A DNA stretch of 64,000 nucleotides from Acheta domesticus (lineage: Eukaryota > Arthropoda > Insecta > Orthoptera > Gryllidae), in contig JAHLJT010004567.1 in NCBI GenBank assembly GCA_031308135.1, forward strand, positions 130,002,471 to 130,066,470. Reading direction: 5' to 3'. This document shows, piece after piece, positions 20,765 to 32,486 of this stretch. The translations under genes and the position numbers were made by a program. The notes under the pieces were generated by a model. It had not been told where the DNA came from. It saw nothing but the letters and a program-made list of their open reading frames with translations, and searched no databases. How positions within the stretch are numbered: position 1 is the stretch's first letter; every line of letters starts with the position of its first letter.

Positions 20765-23619
20765 CCTCGAATTCTAATTGCCTCGAGTATAGTTTCCAAG
20801 CCTTTTGTCCTTGCGAACTCCAACACCAAAATTACTTAGGGAACCCTCCATAAATTCATCGTTATTACTGAAAGCAATAAAATTGTATTCTTATTAACAT
20901 TTATTTTTCCACGATGCAGATTAGTTCGAAACGAAATACGAAAACTGAACAGCATTCATGGATAAACAGGAAAAAACAAGTGATATCTTAACCTACAATT
21001 AAATGAATGCAAAATTGTAAACTACTCAAGATAAACCAATAAAACATAACTTTCATTCCAATAAGCGAAAAACAAAACTGAAATACGTATCTTTAATGCC
21101 AATGCGTATCTTTAATGCTAATGAATTATTAGAGAAGCTTCAATTTCTTAATTGTAAATTAAAAATTTTAGAAACAAGTTTTTCTTTCTCACGTATGAGA
21201 ATCAAAACTTCGCAACTGTCACAATATTTTCGCGAATCTACTCTATAAAGCTCGCGAATCGCGGGCGGGGAATCATAAGTCTAAGTCACCTACAAACACT
21301 GCACTCCTTGAAGCTTTCTTTTTCTTTCACTGGTTTGCGTTCTTCCTTCCCACTTACAGATCAAATAACATTCTAATTTTAAGGATAGGTTTGGAGGTAG
21401 GATGATTTCTAAAATTTCTCGTGTCATAATATTCAAAGGCTCCCAAATCTTTCGAAACACTTGAATTCTTCCTTGATATAATTGTTGATAAGAGTCAACA
21501 AGCCGTACATCGGCTCTGATGATACAATTGAGACGCAATCACCGTAAGGTGCATGACAAACTACAACTAAATTAGATTCGATACCATACTAAAATAGTGG
21601 TTCATGCAAAACATTGGAAAGTACAGACAACAGAGAATAAAGATTTATTAGCAGAAAAAGTTTGAAAGAGTTCAGAGGAGTATAATTGTTTATTCTCAAA
21701 ATGTATTACAGAATTTGAGAAAACCCATTATTCCTCCTCGCAAAGGAATTTAGTTTTCTGACAGTACATGACAATTGTCTCTCATCAAATGATTTTCCTT
21801 AGGCCACAATATACTACCGAACAAATATTAATCTAAATTTATTTTCTAATTTTAAATTTAGCCGCCATCTAAATCGAGAGCATTTAATAGTTACGATTGG
21901 AGAGTTTTTAAGTAGTAGGTCAACCATTGATGATAAACAGAGCAAAATTAAGGATATCACGGAACCATTGCAGAAAACCAATACAATTCTTCGGGGCCAA
22001 ATACGAAGTGAAAGTCCCGTTGGCGCATACCTGTCCAGCTCCTTCCATGAATGAGTAGCACCTGTCACCTGGGGGCGGCCCGGTTAAGATACAAGGTAGC
22101 GCTGGCAGCGAGAACTTAACAGCTGCGCTGCAATGTTACTCTAATTATCTTCTCAGAGACTCTCGTACTTTCGCATGAAGATTAGAATTGATGTTACTTG
22201 TTCTCCGTAATAACCTTTCTATACTCCTAATTTTATAGATAACCTTCCAATCGTCGAACGATCTACCTCTGAGAATAGGAAATATTTGTACCACCAGCCC
22301 AACCATTAACGAGATAGAAGAGTATTTCTTGTGTAAAAATATGCCTGAATTATCAACAGAGTCATTTGCACTCAACAACTCCTAGCCCTCTCTCTCCACT
22401 TTCTGGAATGGATTTCCAGAAATATAAGATTATGGGTTAATAAATGATGTTATTTTGAATGAATGTATGAATGATAATGAATGAATGTTAATGAATGAAT
22501 GATATTTTTAATAAAATTTAAGGCTGTTTGTATACATGACAGAAGAATGAAATATTAAATATACTTGTAATATAATAATAACAACAACAAAATCAGTAAT
22601 ATTTTCATATTTTTATATTTATAAAGATGGGTTACTATAGAATGAAAAAAAATTACACTTTCGCCAACAATAATTTGATGAATGGTATGCGATATTCCTT
22701 GCCTTAAGTTCCTAGAACTGCTCTCAGGCCCATTCAGCCTGCTGTTCAATGAGCGCCGCGTCTTTGCCCCCGAGGTAAAAGCTGTCGATGTGTGGTACAT
22801 CACTTCCATCCAGGTGTGGAACTAGAGAATGTTGTGTAGCCGTCCGTCCACTATTGCCACGGGTACCCTTCGTCTGTTGTGGTTGGGACTGTTGGCAATT
22901 ATGAATCATATTCACGATGGTTAGGAAAAATCCTAACTTTTCGTATCCCCTCAAAATTTTATTTATAACATTAAATTATACGTTCCTTCGTCTTGTGTTT
23001 GAAAATATACTAACAATTTCTCGACAGATCTTTTGGAAAATAGAAAAATTCTGTGATCATCAGTTTGTTGGCATTCCCAACAACAGTCGGGGAGTTGATG
23101 GTGTAGGGTAACATTTTTGGTCCACATAAAATTGAAGAGCTTCGTTTTGTAGTTTCACATAGCTTGGAGAGTATCTCTGCACTTCCTTGCAAATTCTCCA
23201 GAAACAAATAGTAAATGTGGAGGATTCCGCGAACAGTTGAGGCGCGTTTGGCGTGACGAGCGCGTGGACGTGGAGCGGCTCACAGTGGCACGCATTGCCA
23301 CGGACGCACGAGGTACAATTCGTACAATCCAGTACACTAATCAATTTTATTTTTAAAAAACTGTTTAATACGTATTTTATAAATTAATTTAGTGTGTAAA
23401 TATATGTATTTTAATGATTGTAAAGGTTTTTTTGATATTACATGTTGTATTTAGATTTACATGTTACATACAGTATTCTTACTATTTTCATTACTTATTG
23501 AAGTACATACTTGGACATTCCATACTCCATATTTTCCGGATTTAACTCTTGAACAGAAGACCTGTCTGAAAGGTTACATTCATTTCAAGCAATTCCCGCA
23601 TGCGCGGACTCTGGTTCTG
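20765..23619. other. Unannotated AT-rich stretch
   Basis: AT-rich sequence. A 19-bp unit containing GTATCTTTAATGC is tandemly duplicated at 21086-21123 with one mismatch. A tract of GAATGAATG-type repeats lies at about 22453-22503. No gene or transposon is recognised. Confidence 0.4.
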
Positions 23620-23870
23620 ACCCAGTGTGGGGCGGGCAGGCGGGCGGCCGCAGGTGCAGAGAGCCGAGGCGCAGGCAGGACCCCTCCCAGCCCGCGGCAC
23701 AAGTATGAATGACGCCGGCCGCCAGTGCGGGCCCTGCGAAGGGGTCACGCAGGCCGCCAACGGGCCGCGCCGCGCGCAGGGGCCGCTCCGCCCGCGGCGA
23801 CGCCGTGCCACACACCACGCCACGCCACACCACGTCGTGCGTTGCGGAGAGGTGCGAAGCGGCGCTGGAC
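23620..23870. other. GC-rich, CpG-rich island
   Basis: Sharply bounded GC island containing a short CCACA/CCACG 5-bp-periodic patch near 23808-23832. Multiple overlapping open frames on both strands reflect composition. Confidence 0.5.
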
Positions 23871-23934
23871 ACAGCACTTGACTCATTCAGTCGGTGGAAG
23901 GATATGCGGCGCTGTGAATTCCTACTACTGGAAA

Positions 23935-24111
23935 CCCGTATTAACACGAATTCCAAGGGACCGAAATAATCGGAGTTTGTATTATAAAAATTCGTGTTAT
24001 CCGAGTTTTATAAATGCCCGTATTAGCGTAATACCTTACCGGGACCGAAGTTTTGTTCGTGTTACGGCGAAATTCGTGTTAAGCGAGTTGGTGCTAACGA
24101 GGGTTTACTGT
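23935..24111. mobile_element. pogo/Tigger-like transposon end
   Basis: Read on the minus strand, the terminus starts TACAGTAAACCCTCGTTAGC and continues with repeated blocks such as TAACACGAA, TTTATAAA and a GGTCCC motif. This is the recognisable signature of pogo/Tigger (Tc1-mariner superfamily) non-autonomous ends, and TA at the tip fits their TA target. The opposite terminus is missing or decayed, and no transposase is present. Confidence 0.65.
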
Positions 24112-24649
24112 AACTTGTAGCAGGCACATTTGTGAGAAATAGGGGTTTGTAAATTACCACGTCCCTCTTTGAGAAATGATAAGTTAATTCCTACAATTTT
24201 GTGGGTTGTAACAACGTAGCTTACATTTCACGGACTTACTGAAAAGTATGCACACAAATGTAGTGAGCCAACGCCCTGCAGCAAATAATCTCTCATTACG
24301 AAAAAAATGAATTCGCACATCATATTGGTTCATTACGTGAAGAAAATGTTCTTGCAGAAATAACACATCCACTTTAAGGACCCAGTGCCTAGGAGTCTCA
24401 CTAACTTACAATTTTAAACAATGAACGAAGATTACTTCATGAACTACAGAAACTAGTATTCAGTTAAGACAGAAGTTAGATAGCTCATTCCAGTCTCTGC
24501 GAAGCGAGACAGAAAGCTTTATATTCGTAAATAAAAATGAATTCGTCAACCGCGAACATCACTCCACTTTGTGTCAACCGACTACAACGCCTGAAATCGC
24601 GGAAACTACCAGTTCAATCGCCCGATCAATCGTTCCCACTATTTGTTTT
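24112..24649. other. Unannotated AT-rich stretch
   Basis: AT-rich sequence with no recognisable gene, repeat family or tandem array. Confidence 0.4.
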
Positions 24650-24850
24650 ACAGCGAGAAGCGGCGCGGCGCGGCGCCGCAGGGCATAGCGCGTCGCGAGT
24701 GCGGGGCGAGGGAGGGAGGACGCACAGGAGGCGAGGCGGTTCAGCCAGCGGCGCGCGCACGCGGCCGTGACCGAGCGGTAAGACCTGCGATCGCAGCACC
24801 GCGACGCGCGACGAGCACGCGTGCGTGCACGCCACGGGGGCAGGTTCCAA
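24650..24850. other. GC-rich, CpG-rich island
   Basis: Dense CpG block with GCGGCGCGGCGC-like sequence. It contains GCG followed by GTAAGACC at about 24777, a passable splice-donor string on the plus strand. This would suit a non-coding first exon, but no start codon or promoter element supports it. I treat it as an unassigned island. Confidence 0.45.
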
Positions 24851-25414
24851 TGCGAGTGCACCCTCTCGCGACTGCGGGAACAAGTATTGCCAATGGGCAC
24901 GACGAAATGGAATGCGAATAACGGCTAGTTACAATGTTCGTAAGCTCATTGCACTATTGGCTAATTGTGTGAAGGAAGAATTTTGCAGGAATACCATTGA
25001 TTTAGCGATCACAGATATAAGACAGTGAAGCAAAATATTTCTACTCTTGAAACGTTAGAATAGATTTTTTCATCCAAACAAATTGCATCAGAAATCGTTT
25101 AATTGTTAGCTTTTGAACATAATTTTCTAAGAATAATAAGACATTAAAAACTGTAACATAGCCTTTTTTAAACTTCTGATATCATTACGTTTTTACGGTG
25201 CTTTTTATTACAGTACCCTCAATACATTTTTAAAAAATACGTAATAAAAAACTTGCACAAAAGTGGATCAGAATTAAAATTCCTTTAATAACAAAAGATG
25301 AATTTATCTTAGGACATTAACACAAAAATGGGAGTAATTTTTAAGTCAATCTAATCGTTATACAGCAGATTAATCGAATGGTACATTTTTAAATACGATT
25401 AATTTTTTTTACAG
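24851..25414. other. Unannotated AT-rich stretch ending in a polypyrimidine tract
   Basis: AT-rich sequence. Its last 20 bases are a T run ending in ACAG at 25414, a good splice-acceptor string on the plus strand directly before the glycine-codon repeat region. Confidence 0.4.
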
Positions 25415-25792
25415 AATTGGCCATCTCTACAGTACTTGACGGCGGCGACAGCTGCGACGGCGGTGGAGGCGGCGACGACGGTGGCGGTGGCGGTGGCGGT
25501 GGCGGTGGCGGTGGCGGTGGCGGTGGCGGTGGCGGTGGCGGCGACGGCGACGGCGACGGCGGTGGCGGGCCCGTTAAGAGACGCCGTCGAGGGGAGTGCA
25601 ACCATTGTGACGGAGCTGGTTAGCGAAGACGGCAATGAGTTGCGGTCGCGTTCCCTCGCTAGCTGTGAATACTTATTACAAGATGGAAGTGTGTTCATGC
25701 AGGTGAATGCTGCACTTCAAGACGCAGAGAAAAGATTTGACGCGAACTCAAAACTTAATTGGTTTCATATCGCAACCACAGTTATCAATTAG
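25415..25792 (+). CDS. Candidate exon around a (GGTGGC)n tract, unproven
   Basis: A strong acceptor (TTTTTTTTACAG) precedes this stretch. Reading in phase from 25415, the frame stays open to a stop at 25790-25792. It gives an Ala/Thr/Val-repeat segment and then about 70 non-repetitive residues beginning near the end of the repeat. A second frame (from 25417) reads Asp/Gly-rich, then polyglycine, then a PVKRRRRGECNHCDGAG end with a basic patch and a Cys-x2-Cys pair, stopping at 25621-25623. Only one frame can be real, and possibly neither. I recognise no family and see no downstream donor. Confidence 0.18.
   Translation, partial: NWPSLQYLTAATAATAVEAATTVAVAVAVAVAVAVAVAVAVAATATATAVAGPLRDAVEGSATIVTELVSEDGNELRSRSLASCEYLLQDGSVFMQVNAALQDAEKRFDANSKLNWFHIATTVIN
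25480..25560. repeat. (GGTGGC)n then (GGCGAC)n hexanucleotide tract
   Basis: About ten copies of GGTGGC followed by three copies of GGCGAC. In one frame this is polyglycine, in another Val-Ala repeats, and on the minus strand polyproline or Ala-Thr. Confidence 0.9.
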
Positions 25793-26429
25793 CACATTAG
25801 TGCCGTATGTGCCAATGATTCCCAACAGGGAGTCTCCGATCACGAAGTCTAGCGTTTGGACTTCGGACATGAAATTTTCGTACTTTTAATACATTCTTTG
25901 GTCTTGAAAATGTATCTAATTTCAATTAGTCGTTGTTGGCATCGGATATTAATTTGAGAAACCAGAATATGGTGTATATATATATATATATATATATCGC
26001 TTATGAAATTCACGACACGACAAAACACCAATACCGGCCGGTTTATATCACACCAGAATAATAATAATGAAGCTTTCATTTTCTAGAATGATTAACACAA
26101 GACAACTTACAAGAATAATCTGATGAAACAGCCATTTCCATGCTCGATGAACTACCGAATCGAATAAAACACGCATGTAATTTAGTCGCAAAGTCCACGA
26201 TTTTTCGCTCCGCGATCACTGGTGAATGACGCAAAATCACATCGTCTGATAAACAACGCCACAAGAAAGTCAACAAAAATTAAAAATAGAAGAAATCGCC
26301 ACATCTATATTTTCGTTCGTCACGTACCTCTGGGCCCACGAACCGCCGCCACATTACACGATCGCTGGCAAAACAACCCGCAGGCAAAAAAGGACGAGAA
26401 GAACCCGCTTCATCCAGCAGGTGGGACTC
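25793..26429. other. Unannotated AT-rich stretch with a short (TA)n
   Basis: A (TA) dinucleotide run of about 12 units lies at 25974-25998. The rest is AT-rich with no gene visible. Confidence 0.45.
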
Positions 26430-26720
26430 CATCCGGCGCGGCGCGGAGCGGAGGGGGAGGGGGAAGCAGCGGTGGCGGTGCGGCGCGGCGGCTGCTGCTG
26501 CTAATGAACGGCTGGGGAACGCACGTTTCGGCGAGGCGCGCAGTGGGGCGCAGCGCGGCGGAGGAAGTCCCGCCGATGATGGGATCTCACGAGCGCCATC
26601 TCGGCCCACCGACGTAAATCAAAATTCCCAGCCCGCGGCGGCCGGCGCCGTCGCGTTAGTCGCGGGGTTCGCGCTTGGGCACCCCTGCGGCCCCTGGCGC
26701 GCCATTCATCCGCACTGGGT
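26430..26720. other. GC-rich, CpG-rich island
   Basis: GC island with GGGGGA and GGCGGTGCGGCG blocks, a CTG-repeat patch near 26490 and CpG-dense sequence near 26540-26700. It abuts the next minisatellite. No supported coding frame. Confidence 0.5.
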
Positions 26721-26751
26721 CTGGCGATGGCGGATGTGATAAAAGGCAGTG

Positions 26752-27064
26752 GCGGCGGTAACGATAATCGCAGTGGGAGTGGGAGTGGGAGTGGGAGTGG
26801 TGGTGGTGGTGGTGGTGGTGGTGGTAGTGTTGGTGGAAGTGGTGGTGGTAGTGTTGGTGGAAGTGGTGGTGGTAGTGGTGGTGGTAGTGGTTGTGGTAGT
26901 GGTGGTGGTAGTGGTGGTGGTAGTGGTGGTGATAGTGGTGGTGGTAGTGGTGGTGGTAGTGGTGGTGGTAGTGGTTGTGGTAGTGGTAGTGGTAGTGGTT
27001 GTGGTTGTGGTAGTGGTTGTGGTAGTGGTAGTGGTAGTGGTGGTTGTGGTGGTGGTGGTGGTTG
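26752..27064. repeat. GGTGGTAGT-type minisatellite
   Basis: About 300 bp of GGT/AGT/TGT triplets organised in 9- and 12-bp units such as GGTGGTAGT, with GGGAGT units at the start (26776-26800). All three plus-strand frames lack stops, giving Gly-Ser and poly-Val frames, and the minus strand gives poly-Pro and His-Tyr frames. These are repeat artefacts. Confidence 0.9.
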
Positions 27065-28304
27065 AGGCGGGCAGTCACTGCGCGAACGCAAACTGCAGAA
27101 GACAGACGGGTTGCCCTGACGAGCATTACCAGATCAATGACAGACTTACGAACCCGACAAGACGGATTTGAAAGTAAGCCTACGTTTCCGAGACTAAAGC
27201 GAGCCGATGTTCACAGTGGAAAGTCAAGATTACGGTTCTTGAAAATCACAAATTTAATGAAAGTTACAATAGTTGGGCTAGTACATAAATAATATGTCGC
27301 GTAGGGAAATTCATGTCGTTCAGCAAACTCTTTGCAAGCTATTGATTTTGCTATGTGTCAGATCACGTTAATTAGGCATGCATGTTTCATGGGTGAAACA
27401 ATAAAATACAACATTTAGACATAGAGGCACTTGTATAACGAACGCAATGTCTTTCAAACTCCATTACAAAGTTACAAAAGTTAGTATCCTTCAGAGTGAA
27501 TCATCGCATTTCTGAATATTTCATAGTCATATGCCATCATTTAATTTCCATGAAAACCACCAAAATATAATAATTAATTTAGCAGAGAAGCAGCGTGTTG
27601 TGAATTAATGGCTAATTTTGTTATCTATAGTCAACACCTTTCGAATTATTCATTATCCCAAACAATAAGTTGTCAAGTCACCAGTTAACCATGTACTTCC
27701 TTAAACAACAGTTATTAACTGGGATGACGAGTCTTTCCAGTGTTCCCGCAAACCCAGTAGCCGACTACGTCTGATTCTCGAAACGGTTACAGATTCACCA
27801 AGAGTTAAAGAGTTTTTAATATTTTACTTTGTATATTCTGCCCTATCCTGACATATGTTCATCGATGATGTTCTGGTGCCAATTATTAAACATTAGAATG
27901 TTCATTTTGAAAGAGCTCAAATCTAATAATATCTCACATTCAAGTAGGGATCCACATTCTTTTAAAGATTAATATAATCAAACGAGACAATACATTTACC
28001 TAATTCTGTTTAGGTAGTAACTGCATAAACAAGAAGACATCAAGGAAGATTTCAGTGATAGTTTTTAAGAACTTTTTTGAACCTCAAACATTTTGTTCCA
28101 AAATCGTAAATGTCATACGTCCAGGATTAAAGTGAAAAATGACATGATCAAGGCAGAAGAACTTACAAGCAAATAGTTGCAACCAAACGAGGAACACTCC
28201 ATTGAATTTCCCACTATCAACACAAAAGAAAAAAATTCCTCCAGATGAAGCGCACGCGAATGGAAGAAAAACAAATCACACATATCTGCTCTCACTTATC
28301 GCAG
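27065..28304. other. Unannotated AT-rich stretch
   Basis: AT-rich sequence without open frames of note, repeats or transposon ends that I can recognise. Confidence 0.45.
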
Positions 28305-28500
28305 TCCGCGACTGTGGCGCTGTCGCCGGCCGAGCGGTGAGCAGAGGCAGCAAGGTCGCTGCGCTCGCGAAGTCGACGACGCTCGCCCGCCCCCGCGACA
28401 ACGCCCTCTCGCCGGCCACGCTCGCTCGCTACGCTCGGCCGACGGCAGGCGACCCAAGCGTTACTAACCTCCGGTGGAGTACGCACACAACCACGCGCAG
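28305..28500. other. GC-rich, CpG-rich island
   Basis: About 200 bp with dense CpG and repeated GCTCG/CGCTCG strings. Boundaries are abrupt on both sides. Open frames across it are compositional. Confidence 0.5.
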
Positions 28501-28640
28501 CGGACAAGGAAAACTCTCATAAGGTTTTATTCGGCTACTTGTCTTTTCTCTGCCACTCTTCACTATTACCTCAAACTATCAATGTAATTTTCTTACACTA
28601 GATTTAAATGTGCTTCGTTACGGCTTAAATTTTTGGTATT

Positions 28641-28664
28641 GAAGCTCCCGATTGGATAACAGTG
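28641..28664. repeat. Fragment of MITE family A
   Basis: The string AGCTCCCGATTGGAT followed by AACAGTG matches the inner right arm of family A (compare 32370-32390). Only about 22 bp is left, so the call rests on one short match. Confidence 0.4.
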
Positions 28665-29734
28665 CCCCCCTCTTCTACTAGCTTGTGACCTTGAAGGGAC
28701 ACTATATTTTAATCTGAGTGCAAACTCCGATTTAAAGTATCCGTTCAAGATCACGAGCTGGAAAGAGACGGGGGAACGCTAATTGTCTATTCTTGAATGG
28801 ACACAATCAATTTATAGTTATCCAGAAAGTTGCATGCATAATTAATTTTGACCAGAAAAGTCAAACGAAATAACAAATCTATGTTACAATCGATCGGATA
28901 AGGGTTTAGCGTTGACTGGAAATATAATTCAATAATTACAAGCACACAATTATTTTACACAACAAATGTTTTAAAACCTCTTTTTATTTTGTTTGTTTGT
29001 GGGCTTCAAGAAAATGTGCGCACATAATCTCTTTCTCCATACGTCATATGCAGTTTTTACTGTTTTTTGATCAAATAAAATCAAAATTAAACCTGTCCTC
29101 TCGTTTTCTTGGTTTGCCTGGAATATCTGCACTACTAGGAAGACTTATTCAAACTGCATTCGGAGAAGACCAATCCGCAAGTTTGTACGTTTTGAACGGA
29201 AGTCACGAACTTCCTTTTGCCATAGCCGCATTACCAGTTTAGCTACGGCCTTCATTAGATGTTCGTATAATGCAAAGCCATATTGATTTAGCATGGGTAA
29301 ATGGTTCCGTTACGAGATTATTCACGTTTCATCGAATTAGGCTAATAGTAGTCAAATGATAATAGTCCTAAGTTAGCGCGATATGCAAATGGTACGTAAT
29401 CAACTTTGCTCATCTCAATTCGAGGAAAGGAGTTTCCGAATCTGACAGAGTAGCGGCATGCAATAGATCTGCATTCAGTTGAAATCAATTATTAATAAAT
29501 TACACAACCATATTTCCCAACAAAGAAATGATCAAACATACATTTCACCAAAAAAAGTTATTCCACAACTTAAAACATACTTTAAAACGAAATGAGAACT
29601 AAAAATATGGAATGTATTTACCGTTTAAAAGAACAAACAGAGAACGTGCACCAAATTTTGAATATTTTGAAAAAGAAAACTCAAAAGCACAAAATGCGTG
29701 ACAATGACAAAAGTTCGAAAAAACACGGATGAGT
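28665..29734. other. Unannotated AT-rich stretch
   Basis: AT-rich sequence with one 81-codon plus-strand frame (28997-29242) lacking recognisable motifs. No repeats recognised. Confidence 0.4.
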
Positions 29735-29875
29735 ACGTTCAATGATAGCACTCGTTGCCACTTCGTCTGTGATCAGGAGGTCCAAGGATTCCAGTCTCGA
29801 CAGTAGCGAGTTTTCGACATTAGTTAAATAGCAAGTAGCTCGAATTCAGCCACTGTCAACAGTCAGCCACTGTCA
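29735..29875 (+). repeat. SINE family S1, head and body only
   Basis: Aligns, in inverted orientation, to the head and body of the other S1 copies. Shared blocks are GAGGTCCWAGG, a decayed B box, then a body with TTTTCGAC and a CTCGAATTCAGCCACTG block also seen (reversed) at about 3812-3828. The long tail present at 7 kb and 3.4 kb is absent. The plus-strand orientation follows from the head lying at the low-coordinate end. Confidence 0.5.
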
Positions 29876-30347
29876 GAATTCTATCAAAAAGTTGTGACTC
29901 ATGTATGAAATAAAGAAAATTCGATTCATATAGCACGAATATAATGGAAACAAGTTTCTATTATAGTGTCATAAATATCAGAATTTTGTTTACATATGAA
30001 ATCATATTATATTCGCCATATCGACTGAAAATTTGATATCGTAACTCTTTTCATATTCCAATATTTTCTTTATAAGCACTTTCCTAATCACAGGACTTTC
30101 GTACGAAATGAATAACCAATTTGTCTAGTAAAACAAAACTCCCAACGAACCATTTTCCGTAAAAAGTCTTTCTCGCTTCTCGCAAAAAAAGTAATGTGAT
30201 TTATCCGCACACAGAAGAGACAAATGTAAACAAAACTCGGAATGTTTTGTGTCTCTGAAGTCTACTGTCATTCATCAGCCACGCATACCGCGCTACCTGC
30301 AGTCTCCGGTCACGTCTGCACGTTACCCAAATAACATTATGCTAACG
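29876..30347. other. Unannotated AT-rich stretch
   Basis: AT-rich sequence with no recognisable feature up to the hAT-like terminus. Confidence 0.4.
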
Positions 30348-30884
30348 CAGGGGTTTTTCGAACTTTTTTCGTCCATGGCTCCTTCAACCGAAACGAATCT
30401 TCTCGCGGTTCCCCTAATAAGAAGAACTTTCAAATAGAAGGGTTTTAGGCCTACTGAAGATTCAACACAAGTAAATGATACAAGGCTATTTTACTTCTCC
30501 ATTCTAAGTAGATATTAAAATAACAAATAAGTTTTGTGTCGCCGACACTTTTTGTGTCGCCGCCGCGCTCTCGCGTGAGCACGGGAACTCTTGAGTGAGT
30601 AGCACGATTAAATATCCCGGCTGCGATGCTCACTACGGATGTAGATCGATGCTAAAGGAGCCACACAAGCTTATTGGCAAAGGACTTGCTAGGTTCAATT
30701 AACCCACATTTAATGAGAAAAATGAATCATATATATTACGAATAACGTACAGTATAATAGTGCAAAATTATTTTGTAGACATTAATGACACAAGGATTAA
30801 AGTAAATCAAATCTAAAGAACATTTTTAATAAATCACCGCGACGCCCTTACCACACGGCGCGACGCGCAGTTTGAAAACCCCTG
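30348..30884. mobile_element. Non-autonomous hAT-like element
   Basis: The left end starts CAGGGGTTTTTCGAACTTTT and the reverse complement of the right end starts CAGGGGTTTTCAAACTGCG. Termini starting CAGGGGTTTTCRAACT are characteristic of a common hAT group. The 537-bp interior has no transposase frame but contains a doubled GTGTCGCCG motif (30537-30565). The 8-bp flanks do not match well (TGCTAACG and CAACAATT), so the duplication has decayed or the ends are slightly misplaced. Confidence 0.7.
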
Positions 30885-31776
30885 CAACAATTCAAACCTA
30901 CGATCCTAATATTGTGAACTATAGACTGCATAAAATGTCCAAAATTTGTCGTTAAACTCACACTCTAGAACACAGTCTGACGACACACTTCGCGAAGATA
31001 TTGCACAGCCCAACATTGCAACAAACTACATCAATGTTCGTCGATGTTATTTGCCTGACACATAATTTTGACAATGCATACTTTAACTCGTATTTTAAGC
31101 AACACATAATAGGAAATAATGATATATTTTAGTATTCGTTTGCGTCTTACCTTTAGTATTTTAAAGGAAGTAGTTAGTACTTGAATTTCATGTGTATACT
31201 CCAACATTTCGAGATCTTTCAATCAGCGATCCCTTATCCCCAGGTACACAATGGCCGACAGTCCGCTCAACATTCGCCATCCTCATGACTATCCCCTCAA
31301 GAGGGCTAGGTTCGTGGAAATGCTCGATGACAGGCACGACGGTCTTGGCGACAGAAATTCGCACAGCAAGCGAAAAGTAAACATGGGCTGTCCTACAAAC
31401 TACCGTCCACGCTGTCCGTAGAGGTTTGCTCGACGCCAGGCGCTGTCTAGTGGATGTCGGCCTCCTAGACGTCAGCCTGTAAGCGACGTTTTACCCACGT
31501 GGCTTTGTCAACATATATCCTGTTCTCTGGGCGGTTAAAGAATTCAGTGGGAATAGCTGTATTTATGAATAACATTCCCTACAGTACAGTTAAAAGTTGT
31601 TAAAATTTCATGTAGTGAAAATATATGAAGGATAGGAATACAAAGCGACGAAAAAATATTCAAAATAGAATTTACGAGTACTTTCAGCATTAAATACTCA
31701 ACGTTTTTTAAACCTGTAAATACATGTAAAGCAGGTGCATTTTTTGACATGTCTAGTATCATGATCCCCATTTGGA
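30885..31776. other. Unannotated stretch
   Basis: AT-rich sequence with a GC-moderate segment at about 31380-31500 and short open frames without known motifs. Nothing further is supported. Confidence 0.4.
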
Positions 31777-32330
31777 GATCGATTTAATTTTATTTGTATG
31801 AAATTCTGCTTTCATAAGTTTTCTAAAAAAAATGGGCATGATGCATTTCTAAAACAAAAGTTGACAATGAAACAACTTTTATTCTTTTTTAAAAAGAAGT
31901 ATTTAATATCTTAAACAATTTCAAGCCCAGATCGAAAAAAATCCCAGTATATTTCACGCATATTTTAAATTCCCGTTCAATTGCCGCTAAGTGCTTCGAA
32001 TTATTTATAGCTTCCTTCGACATTTCATCACCTGTCACAGTGTCATCCAATGGGGATCGATTTAATTTTGTTTGTAAAAAATCCTGTTTTCATATTTTTT
32101 TCCTTAAAAAATGGGCATGATGTACTTCGAAAACAAAAGCTGACAATAAAACAACTTAAAAAAAATAAATGTGGTATTTAATGTGCTGAACAATTTCAAG
32201 CCAACCTCGAAATCATTCCCCGTACATTTCACGCACATTTTTCGATTCCCATTCAATTATCGCTATATACTTCGATTAATTTATAGCGTCATTTGACAGT
32301 TCATCAGTTATGATGTCATCCAACAGGATG
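31777..32330. repeat. Two-copy tandem duplication, about 276 bp, of a MITE arm and subterminal DNA
   Basis: Unit 1 starts at GATCGATTTAATTTT (31777) and unit 2 at the same string (32055), a 278-bp offset. The matching TGTCATCCAA strings lie at 32041 and 32314, a 273-bp offset. Many blocks match between the units (ATGGGCATGATG, AACAATTTCAAGCC, TTTCACGCA, ATTTATAGC). Each unit ends in the left arm of MITE family A, so the duplication includes the transposon terminus. Confidence 0.85.
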
Positions 32331-32426
32331 CTAAAACGTCATAATGGTGACGGTACAAGCTCCCGATTGGATGACACCGTAACAGCTAATGAACTGTCAA
32401 ATGACACTATGATTAAATCGCAGTAT
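32266..32426. mobile_element. Palindromic MITE, family A, copy 2
   Basis: Inverted arms of about 70 bp share CGATTWAWT, GTCATTTGACAGTTCAT and GTCATCCAA blocks. The right end (AAATCGCAGTATGG) is identical in form to the right end of copy 3 at 59.06 kb, which fixes the terminus. The left arm also exists a second time upstream in the tandem duplication. There is no coding capacity. Confidence 0.8.
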
Positions 32427-32486
32427 GGACCCTAAGAATAGTTGGAAGTATGGACGCTGAGATCTGTGGGCGTGGAGTGGAATGAT

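Noticed and set aside
26501..27171. Gly-Ser, poly-Val, poly-Pro and His-Tyr frames
   Set aside because: All are translations of one minisatellite in different phases.
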